Positions 5,501-10,725 of a stretch of 21,222 nucleotides of DNA are shown here, in pieces. The position numbers and the translations under genes are program-made. Origin of the DNA: a virus; the IMG/VR virus record IMGVR_UViG_3300037493_004352, positions 1 to 21,222 of that record; one strand, written 5' to 3'. Each line of letters starts with the position of its first letter. Positions within the stretch are counted from its first letter, which is position 1. Under the pieces are notes generated by a model, which was not told the DNA's origin, made no database searches, and worked only from the letters and a program-made list of their open reading frames with translations.

Positions 5501-5688
5501 TTTATTTCCTTTAGTTCTTCGGATTGTTGGTTGTATATTGAGTTAAGTAAATCAATAGCATTATTAAGATTTTCTTTTCCGTGCTCCGATATACTTAGTC
5601 CATTCGTCTCTTTTAATGTTTTTAAATTATCAATATAATTATGAACATGAACTATTAAAGAATGAATTTGTTTTTCACTGATTATCAT
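5497..5688 (-). CDS. Small helical accessory protein, unknown
   Basis: A 63-residue protein, charged and predicted all-helical (HSLIVHVHNYIDNLKTLKE, then NLNNAIDLLNSIYNQQSEELKEIK), possibly a coiled-coil hairpin. Its ATG overlaps the stop of the zinc-ribbon frame upstream (ATGA), and its stop overlaps the next GTG. A GGGG tract lies 11 nt upstream of the start. It is part of the leftward accessory operon. No function can be assigned. Confidence 0.5.
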   Translation of the reverse strand: MIISEKQIHSLIVHVHNYIDNLKTLKETNGLSISEHGKENLNNAIDLLNSIYNQQSEELKEIK

Positions 5689-5832
5689 TGCGTTTCATCC
5701 CCTGTTTTTTTGCCGCATTTAGTGCACATCCAAGTCCAGCCGCCAGTGCATTTTCGGTTTTCAATTAAACATTCATTTTTCGGCCAAACGCCTGTCGTTG
5801 TAATAATCGGTTATGCGTTTAATCCATTTCAT
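5685..5832 (-). pseudogene. Zinc-ribbon gene split by a frameshift
   Basis: An ATG at 5832 opens MKWIKRITDYYNDRR and then runs into TGA after 19 codons. In the +1 frame the sequence continues WPKNECLIENRKC, then TWMCTKCGKK, and ends at a TGA that overlaps the next start (ATGA). This second part has four Cys in zinc-ribbon spacing but no start codon before its first Cys pair. Removing one T from the TTT run (plus-strand AAA at 5786-5788) would join both parts into a 48-residue protein. It may be a true mutation, a homopolymer error or programmed frameshifting. Confidence 0.5.
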
Positions 5833-5953
5833 CTTTACGCTTCTCCAATTTCTCTATTTTTTCACTAAGCTCTCGAATTATTCGCCATAGCGTTGGAATT
5901 TCAAATAACATGGATTCAAGCAGGATTTTATGCTTGGCTGTAAATATTTTCAT
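5819..5953 (-). CDS. Tiny helical protein, unknown
   Basis: A 44-residue protein (MKIFTAKHKILLESMLFEI start) whose second half is a charged helix likely to form a coiled coil (RELSEKIEKLEKRKDEMD). A GGAG tract lies 9 nt upstream, and the ATG overlaps the stop of the zinc-module protein (ATGA). The 3' end overlaps the frameshifted zinc-ribbon gene. The overlap chain is the main evidence that it is translated. Function unknown. Confidence 0.5.
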   Translation of the reverse strand: MKIFTAKHKILLESMLFEIPTLWRIIRELSEKIEKLEKRKDEMD

Positions 5954-6834
5954 TTATAGAATTCTCCGCATTTTTTGCATCTTGACGCTGGGAATTCAAG
6001 ACCTTCTGAGCCTGGATTCATGATGTATTTTATATTGTCGCTTTCGTGCTGGCATTCTTCTTTGGCTGGCTTATTACCACAAATTTCGCAATACATACGA
6101 ACGTTTTCAGTTTCGTAGCAAATTACTCCATGCGGACATCTGTGATATGGTGTGGGGGCTAGTTTGCTTACAGATTCAACCGCGGGCTTTAATAAAGCTA
6201 TCGGATATTGATGGCCGCACTTATGACACATATTGATAAAACACATGCCCGACTTATCCAATGTTTTTTGATATTCGTGGTCGCATTGTGGCTTTGGTTT
6301 CGGATTACAATCTATTGACCACTGAAAAGGAATTTCTTGCTTGCAATCTAGGCAAGAATTTGTACCTGACGTATGGCCGGTCATTGAAATTGATTGATTT
6401 AAGTGTTTGCATTCTGGCTTTAGTAATGATTGCCAATAGGTTATTTGTGCCTCTATGAGGGCTTGCTTTGTGGGGTGTAAGTCGGATTCTTGCGCCCAGT
6501 CTTTTCCTGTAGTCATAGAGCCGTCGATAGGCCTGCAATCACTAATTTTATATTCATCGCCTTCATATTTAACTATTTTAGCAACACATATACAATCACA
6601 GTCGACAAGCCATACTTTTTTACCTACTTCGTATTTCGGCTTTGGCTCGGTTAATTCTTCAAGCTTTTTAATTAGGTCGTCTATATTTAAAAATCCATAG
6701 CCGTGCGGCTCATTTAAATTATGAATTGAATATTTATATCCGGTGTCTTTGCTCCATGACACAAGCAAAGCATAATCACCGCTTAATTTTTCAAGTAATA
6801 AGTTCATTAATTTTAGTTTTTCGTAATCAATCAT
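5950..6834 (-). CDS. Four-module CxH/CxxC zinc-type protein
   Basis: A 294-residue protein. Residues 1-135 form an apparently separate domain (KYEVGKKVWLVDCDCICVAKI resembles a small beta-barrel). Four metal-binding modules of the form C-x-H...C-x2-C follow: C142/H144/C161/C164, C184/H186/C203/C206, C233/H235/C249/C252 and C261/H263/C286/C289. The start at 6834 is chosen because AAGGA lies 7 nt upstream; an upstream in-frame TTG is less likely. It is the largest product of the leftward accessory operon and overlaps neighbours at both ends. Four tandem modules suggest nucleic-acid or protein binding, but the target is unknown and no family name can be given. Confidence 0.7.
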   Translation of the reverse strand: MIDYEKLKLMNLLLEKLSGDYALLVSWSKDTGYKYSIHNLNEPHGYGFLNIDDLIKKLEELTEPKPKYEVGKKVWLVDCDCICVAKIVKYEGDEYKISDCRPIDGSMTTGKDWAQESDLHPTKQALIEAQITYWQSLLKPECKHLNQSISMTGHTSGTNSCLDCKQEIPFQWSIDCNPKPKPQCDHEYQKTLDKSGMCFINMCHKCGHQYPIALLKPAVESVSKLAPTPYHRCPHGVICYETENVRMYCEICGNKPAKEECQHESDNIKYIMNPGSEGLEFPASRCKKCGEFYK

Positions 6835-6997
6835 CAAGTTTTCCTTCAATGTAATCTAGCACTCTTGCATAAGCATCATGCATACCTATAGCCATTGCCA
6901 TTCCTGGGGAATTTTGATTATCGCATAGTGTCATAAATCTTTTTTCTGCGTCCATTTCTTCGTATAGCCATTGCTTTAGTTTGTAGGAGTCAATCAT
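6827..6997 (-). CDS. Small helical protein, unknown
   Basis: A 56-residue protein starting MIDSYKLKQWLYEEMDAEKR, with a Met-rich middle (SPGMAMAIGMHDAYARVLDYIEG). It is predicted to be two helices. It starts in a TAATG overlap with the upstream gene and overlaps the zinc-module gene by 8 nt, so all are read from one leftward message. It has no recognisable motif; function unknown. Confidence 0.5.
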   Translation of the reverse strand: MIDSYKLKQWLYEEMDAEKRFMTLCDNQNSPGMAMAIGMHDAYARVLDYIEGKLDD

Positions 6998-7167
6998 TAA
7001 TGCCGCTCCATAAACTCTTTAAGCAAATCAAAAAGCTCGTAATCAGCAATCATCAACCTTCTATCGCCGTAATTTAGGTAAGTATCTAGTAGGTCAAACT
7101 CTATTGATAGCTCTTCATCATTGTCGGCAACAGTTAGCCGAATAGAAGAACCATGTCTAATCTTCAT
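6997..7167 (-). CDS. Small acidic protein, unknown
   Basis: A 56-residue acidic protein: a beta hairpin-like N-terminus (MKIRHGSSIRLTVADND, then ELSIEFDLLDTY) and a C-terminal helix (DYELFDLLKEFMERH). The Shine-Dalgarno GGGAGAA lies upstream inside the preceding gene, and the stop overlaps the next ATG (TAATG). High acidity in such a tiny early-operon protein would suit a mimic or a binder of a host protein, but that is speculation. No family was recognised. Confidence 0.5.
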   Translation of the reverse strand: MKIRHGSSIRLTVADNDEELSIEFDLLDTYLNYGDRRLMIADYELFDLLKEFMERH

Positions 7168-7309
7168 CACATTCTCCCACTATTAAATCATAAATCCATT
7201 CGCAAAAAAGTTCGTTATAATCTGAATGCTTAACTTCCTCTATTTGCTCATATATCGGATTATAAATCGCCATAAGCTCACTTATTGTTTTATTTTCGTA
7301 ATCAATCAT
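7157..7309 (-). CDS. Small acidic protein, unknown
   Basis: A 50-residue strongly acidic protein (MIDYENKTISELMAIYNPIY start, CEWIYDLIVGECDED end). It is predicted helical, with no motif. The ATG is within 1 nt of the stop of the upstream membrane-protein gene, and the 3' end overlaps the next gene by 11 nt. It ends in TAG. It belongs to the leftward accessory operon; function unknown. Confidence 0.45.
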   Translation of the reverse strand: MIDYENKTISELMAIYNPIYEQIEEVKHSDYNELFCEWIYDLIVGECDED

Positions 7310-7447
7310 TTATTTGCACCCCATAAAAACTACTAAGCCGTGAATACCTAAGCACAATAATCCAGTCATAATTCCACCAAGATTAAGTTTATAGCCTATA
7401 GGTGCGCCCAATCCTACGGCGATAATTGTTGGTAACCATTCATGCAT
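7310..7447 (-). CDS. Tiny membrane protein
   Basis: A 45-residue protein with two hydrophobic, glycine-rich stretches (LPTIIAVGLGAPIGY and GGIMTGLLCLGIHGLVVFMG), consistent with a two-pass inner-membrane peptide. GGAG lies 7 nt before the ATG, and TAATG overlap joins it to the upstream gene. Small glycine-rich membrane proteins in phage early operons can affect superinfection or the membrane potential, but nothing in the sequence proves this here. Confidence 0.5.
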   Translation of the reverse strand: MHEWLPTIIAVGLGAPIGYKLNLGGIMTGLLCLGIHGLVVFMGCK

Positions 7448-7659
7448 TAAAACAACTCCTTCTGTATTTTCTTATCTTGATCTAATACCATTTTAGCGAA
7501 TGATACTAGTGATTCCCAGGCAAAATGATGGCTTGCTTGGCTGAAGACCACATTGTCGTCGGAGTTCCAGACTTCTGTCTCTACTTCGCCGTCTTTGCGT
7601 AGTCTTGCGAATATTGTGTGGTCTGAGCCCATTAGGTCGTATAGGGTTAGGTCTTTCAT
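7447..7659 (-). CDS. First gene of the leftward accessory operon, unknown
   Basis: A 70-residue protein starting MKDLTLYDLMGSDHTIFARL. The ATG at 7659 has AAGGA 7 nt upstream; the alternative ATG at 7680 lacks a Shine-Dalgarno. The sequence suggests a small alpha/beta fold with a C-terminal helix (AWESLVSFAKMVLDQDKKIQKE). As the first gene behind a TATAAT promoter overlapped by a repressor operator, it should be the most strongly expressed of the operon. Function unknown. Confidence 0.6.
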   Translation of the reverse strand: MKDLTLYDLMGSDHTIFARLRKDGEVETEVWNSDDNVVFSQASHHFAWESLVSFAKMVLDQDKKIQKELF

Positions 7660-7689
7660 GTTAATTCCTTTTGTTGTCATTTGTTGCCA

Positions 7690-7718
7690 ATTATATATTA
7701 ATCATATGTCACGCGCAA
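7690..7718 (-). promoter_or_regulatory. Promoter of the leftward accessory operon
   Basis: On the minus strand, a consensus -10 TATAAT (7690-7695) lies 17 nt from a -35 TTGCGC (7713-7718). The -35 is weak, but it falls exactly inside the palindromic operator at 7703-7726, as in the cro promoter. Transcription would begin near 7683 and read the whole cluster down to 4493. Confidence 0.55.
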
Positions 7719-7726
7719 CACATATG
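7703..7726 (+). promoter_or_regulatory. Operator copy 2 (shared 21-bp site)
   Basis: A perfect 7-bp inverted repeat CATATGT-N10-ACATATG. Positions 7705-7725 match operator copy 1 (1083-1103) in the pattern TATGTCACGC-N3-ACACATAT. It overlaps the -35 of the leftward promoter and sits between divergent gene sets. The same regulator probably binds both copies; this copy is the better palindrome and could be the stronger site. Confidence 0.6.
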
Positions 7727-7779
7727 TAAAATTTATTGGGTATATTTTGGCATGCATATAGATATTGGGTTAGAATGGC

Positions 7780-7814
7780 TTATGCACAGAGTTTTCCACA
7801 GGAATTGGGGATAA
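7780..7814 (+). promoter_or_regulatory. Cluster of DnaA-box-like sites
   Basis: Three sites lie within 35 bp: TTATGCACA (7780-7788) and TTTTCCACA (7792-7800) both fit the relaxed DnaA consensus TTWTNCACA, and TGGGGATAA (7806-7814) is one mismatch from the reverse box TGTGGATAA. They sit directly before the Shine-Dalgarno and start of the gene at 7817. They could be a second replication element or a DnaA-controlled promoter region. Chance is possible in AT-rich DNA but less likely for three together. Confidence 0.4.
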
Positions 7815-7816
7815 AG

Positions 7817-7933
7817 ATGATCAATCTGTATACAATATGTCCAATTGAATTAGAATCATTGCGAGAATATCTAGAACAAGTTAATATTTGGATCGAACAA
7901 CTTAAGCTTAAATTGGAGATAGACGATGAGTGA
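7817..7933 (+). CDS. Tiny protein at head of rightward unit, unknown
   Basis: A 38-residue helical protein ([20 protein letters not shown] start), probably a single coiled-coil-like helix. The ATG at 7817 is preceded by a GGGGAT Shine-Dalgarno. Longer starts (TTG 7736, ATG 7775) would place the DnaA-like cluster and likely promoter inside the gene, so I prefer the short form. The 3' end overlaps the next gene by 8 nt. Function unknown. Confidence 0.45.
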   Translation: MINLYTICPIELESLREYLEQVNIWIEQLKLKLEIDDE

Positions 7934-8120
7934 AGACAGACCTGTAGAGAATGAAGCTTACTGTATGCCAAGCGCATATAAAAGCGTTGTTGCTGATATG
8001 AATGCTGGAAGCAAATATCCTTCTTGGAATTCTAGAGCTGACAATCAAACTAAATACCCTCTTGAAGGCATGAAAGGTGCTAAGGTTCGTAAGCAAGAGA
8101 TGGGTGGAAAAGGCTTGTAA
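7926..8120 (+). CDS. Small structural or accessory protein, unknown
   Basis: A 64-residue hydrophilic protein starting [20 protein letters not shown] and ending in a basic [15 protein letters not shown] tail. It looks unstructured at both ends. It overlaps the preceding tiny gene by 8 nt and is followed 7 nt later by the methyltransferase gene, so the three are one transcription unit. I did not recognise the family. Confidence 0.5.
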   Translation: MSEDRPVENEAYCMPSAYKSVVADMNAGSKYPSWNSRADNQTKYPLEGMKGAKVRKQEMGGKGL

Positions 8121-8127
8121 TATATAT

Positions 8128-9375
8128 ATGAATAGGAATTATAAAGACGTTTTGGTCGAGGATTTAAAGGAGTACAAGTTAAATTCTCGGCTGCATAGTG
8201 ATCAACAAATCAAGCAAGTAGTTAACTCTATAAACGAATTTGGCTTTACTAATCCTTTATTAATTGATGAAAACAACGAGATAATTGCAGGTCATTGTAG
8301 GCTTAAAGCTGCTATTAGTTTAGGCATGACAAGCGTTCCTTGCGTTGTTTTAAGTCATTTAACCTCATCACAAAAAAAAGCTTATGTTATTGCTGACAAT
8401 AAATTGGCTTTAAATGCTGATTGGGATATATCTATATTGCAAGCTGAGTTTGAATCATTAAAGTTTGATGATTTTAATCTTGAGCTGACAGGATTTAGTC
8501 TTGAGGAATTGATTGATATCTTTCCTCATGAAGAGCCAGAAGTGTTTTGTGATGAAGATGATTGTCCTGATGTACCTATTGAGCCCACCTCAAAACTTGG
8601 TGATGTTTGGGTGCTTGGTGAGCATCGGTTGATGTGTGGTGACAGTACATCGATTGATGTTATTGATAAGTTAATGCAAGGCAATAAAGCTGATATGGTA
8701 TTTACCGACCCTCCTTATAACACAGGGATGACCGCTGAATCACAAAAGGGTTCGGGAGGCCTGTGGAAAGGAACAAAAGGATCCAAGTCAGGTAGGCTAT
8801 CAAATATGTTTGACGATGCTTACACAGATGATGAATGGCAAGAATTTATGTCATTGTTTACTACTAATTATTATATGTTATTGAAGCCTGATTCCGTTGC
8901 TTATATATGCCTTGATTGGCGTAGAAATCATGAGTTAATACCTCATATTGATAAAGCAGGGTTTAAGCGATCTAACTTAATTGTTTGGGACAAGATGGTT
9001 CATGGTCTTGGGTCGGATTATAAATATTGCCATGAATTTATTAACGTATGTAAGAAGGGAAAGCCCACATTGCATACCAATCAAGGTGGCGAAAAAGAAT
9101 ATTATGACATTTGGCATATACAAAGAAAAATGGGAACGGATAAAGACCACGCAACAAAGAAGCCTATAGAGTTAGTTGAAAGAGCCATTAATCACTCAAC
9201 AATTTACGATGACCTGGTTGTTGATTTGTTTGGTGGATCTGGATCTACTTTAATAGCATGTGAAAAACTAAAGCGTAAATGCTTTATGATGGAGCTTGAC
9301 CCAAAATATTGTGATGTCATAATTAAACGATGGGAAAACTATACTAATAAAATAGCCACATTGGAGGGTGCATGA
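8128..9375 (+). CDS. ParB-domain/DNA methyltransferase fusion
   Basis: A 415-residue protein. Residues 7-100 form a ParB/Srx-like nuclease domain (ending of its core: EIIAGHCRLKAA, residues 51-62). A class-beta DNA methyltransferase domain follows: motif IV DPPY at 194-197 comes before the SAM-binding motif I DLFGGSGST at 366-374, the order of beta-class N6-adenine or N4-cytosine enzymes. DPPY favours adenine. This fusion is widespread in phages, where it modifies DNA, perhaps against host restriction. I start it at the ATG 8128, 7 nt after the previous stop; a GTG at 8077 lies inside that gene. The Shine-Dalgarno is weak. The 3' end overlaps the next gene (ATGA). No cognate restriction gene is nearby, so it is probably solitary. 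Confidence 0.92.
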   Translation: MNRNYKDVLVEDLKEYKLNSRLHSDQQIKQVVNSINEFGFTNPLLIDENNEIIAGHCRLKAAISLGMTSVPCVVLSHLTSSQKKAYVIADNKLALNADWDISILQAEFESLKFDDFNLELTGFSLEELIDIFPHEEPEVFCDEDDCPDVPIEPTSKLGDVWVLGEHRLMCGDSTSIDVIDKLMQGNKADMVFTDPPYNTGMTAESQKGSGGLWKGTKGSKSGRLSNMFDDAYTDDEWQEFMSLFTTNYYMLLKPDSVAYICLDWRRNHELIPHIDKAGFKRSNLIVWDKMVHGLGSDYKYCHEFINVCKKGKPTLHTNQGGEKEYYDIWHIQRKMGTDKDHATKKPIELVERAINHSTIYDDLVVDLFGGSGSTLIACEKLKRKCFMMELDPKYCDVIIKRWENYTNKIATLEGA

Positions 9376-9731
9376 GCGGCAAAGGAAATAGAACTAATCA
9401 TCCAGGTCATGAGCCTACTGACAAAACCAGAGCAGAAGTATATGCATTGACTAGCTTTGGCAATACTCAAGAAGAAATAGCCAAATACCTTGGTATTACT
9501 GTTGATACAATGGCAAAGCATTATAGAGCCGAAATGGATAGTGCTGTCATACGTGCAAACGCTGCTGTAGCAAGAGCTTTATATAACAAAGCCACCGCTC
9601 AAGACGACTTAAGCGCGCAAATATTCTGGTTAAAGACTCGGGCACGATGGCGCGAAAGAGATAAAGATGATATTGATTCTAAAACAGCCGTGGAAATGCT
9701 ATTAAACTTACTAGTCGAGAAGAACAAATGA
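9372..9731 (+). CDS. Terminase small-subunit-like HTH protein
   Basis: A 119-residue protein. Residues 32-55 form a helix-turn-helix (TQEEIAKYLGITVDTMAKHY). A helical ANAAVARALYNKA stretch and AQIFWLKTRARWRERD follow. This pattern is common in small phage proteins encoded upstream of large terminases and often proposed as the small terminase subunit, which binds the packaging site. A good GGAGG lies before the ATG. Between it and the large terminase are four small genes, which is further than usual, so the assignment is likely but not certain. A generic transcription-factor role is the alternative. Confidence 0.6.
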   Translation: MSGKGNRTNHPGHEPTDKTRAEVYALTSFGNTQEEIAKYLGITVDTMAKHYRAEMDSAVIRANAAVARALYNKATAQDDLSAQIFWLKTRARWRERDKDDIDSKTAVEMLLNLLVEKNK

Positions 9732-9925
9732 AACTCTTAGATTTTGTTGATACATTGCCTGACGACATACAGAATGTGTATAAACAAATTGATAAGAAAT
9801 ATGAATATAGATTGTTGCTAGAAAGATTAAAGAAAATAAAAGATGTGCCTGAAAATTATCAAATCTATATAAAGCTTGGTTACATTGCAGGCCAATTTGA
9901 TACGACTGATGAGAGACGAAAATAA
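9728..9925 (+). CDS. Small protein, unknown
   Basis: A 65-residue charged protein (MKLLDFVDTLPDDIQNVYKQ start), predicted helical, with a Tyr- and Lys-rich middle. It overlaps the TerS-like gene by 4 nt (ATGA) and is followed directly by the coiled-coil gene (TAATG). It belongs to the packaging operon; function unknown. Confidence 0.55.
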   Translation: MKLLDFVDTLPDDIQNVYKQIDKKYEYRLLLERLKKIKDVPENYQIYIKLGYIAGQFDTTDERRK

Positions 9926-10323
9926 TGACTGACACCACTACGGTAGTTGAAACAGAAATAGAACCTACAAATAAATATGAACTTGCAGAATGGATACAGA
10001 AGACCGTATTAAAACGCGTTAATGAGAGTTTAAAACAAGAAAAAGCCCAATTAGATTCATATAAAGAGAAATTACAAAAGAAATACGAGGCTGTTAGTGA
10101 GTCATTAAGGCAAATACAATCTACTACAGAAGCGTATTCTAGATCACTGAAAGCTCATGAAGATAAAATAACTACTCAAGAAAAAGCATTATCAGATAGG
10201 CGTGGCAATTTACAGCATATCTACGATAAAATGATTAGAATAGAGCAAATGCTTCAAAGAGGTGAGTGGCCTGGAATTCTGCCACCACTAGACCTCAACT
10301 TTGAGGATGAAAAAGATGATTGA
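9925..10323 (+). CDS. Coiled-coil protein in the packaging operon
   Basis: A 132-residue protein that is mostly one long predicted coiled coil (about residues 20-110, rich in Lys, Glu and Gln: KRVNESLKQEKAQLDSYKEK and onward), ending GEWPGILPPLDLNFEDEKDD. It has no enzyme motif. Coupling is tight on both sides: TAATG at the start and an 8-nt overlap at the end. Its position between the TerS-like protein and TerL may mean a scaffold or accessory role in packaging, but that rests on context only. Confidence 0.6.
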   Translation: MTDTTTVVETEIEPTNKYELAEWIQKTVLKRVNESLKQEKAQLDSYKEKLQKKYEAVSESLRQIQSTTEAYSRSLKAHEDKITTQEKALSDRRGNLQHIYDKMIRIEQMLQRGEWPGILPPLDLNFEDEKDD

Positions 10324-10495
10324 ACAACAAGATATTGTAAAAGTATTAACTGCTGACGAAGAAAAGATGATTGAGATACTGCAATCACATCTAACCTTGC
10401 AAGACCAATTTCGACAACTAACAGAGCATGTAGAGAAATGCTATTCGCGAATCGCGAATCTAGAACACATACTTGCTAACAAGGTGTTGTCGTGA
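10316..10495 (+). CDS. Small helical protein, unknown
   Basis: A 59-residue helical protein starting MIEQQDIVKVLTADEEKMIE. GAGG lies 9 nt before the ATG at 10316, which is preferred over an in-frame ATG at 10307. Both ends overlap neighbours (8 nt and GTGA). Heptad-like spacing in LQDQFRQLTEHVEKCYSRIA suggests a short coiled coil that might pair with the preceding coiled-coil protein. Function unknown. Confidence 0.5.
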   Translation: MIEQQDIVKVLTADEEKMIEILQSHLTLQDQFRQLTEHVEKCYSRIANLEHILANKVLS

Positions 10496-10725
10496 AAGAT
10501 AAGCTAGGCAGACAAATAATTAAAACAGGCCCTGAAGAAAACTATACTGCACCAACACAAAAAGAAGCCGAATTTAATCTACGTCAACACTTGCTAATGA
10601 TGCTAGAAGCTATGCAATACAAAGGGCCTACAAGATTTATGCCTAATAGCACATTGCGTGATTTAGTAGAGCACGAGAAGATACAGTTCTTACGTAAATT
10701 ACAGGCTAATGATGCTGACAAATGA
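10492..10725 (+). CDS. Small protein preceding TerL, unknown
   Basis: A 77-residue protein with a GTG start (AAGGTG upstream; overlap GTGA with the prior stop). It begins MKDKLGRQIIKTGPEENY and is helical toward the end (LRDLVEHEKIQFLRKLQAND). It overlaps the TerL start by 17 nt. No family was recognised; the location suggests a packaging accessory. Confidence 0.5.
   Translation: MKDKLGRQIIKTGPEENYTAPTQKEAEFNLRQHLLMMLEAMQYKGPTRFMPNSTLRDLVEHEKIQFLRKLQANDADK

Noticed and set aside
5773-5787. Programmed +1 frameshift at AAA-TGA
   Set aside because: No upstream Shine-Dalgarno-like stimulator in the RF2 style; one extra base in a TTT run explains it more simply. Kept as an alternative only.
5662-5868. 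Plus-strand frame of 68 codons
   Set aside because: It lies antisense to a chain of overlapping minus-strand genes, lacks a Shine-Dalgarno and has no recognisable motif.
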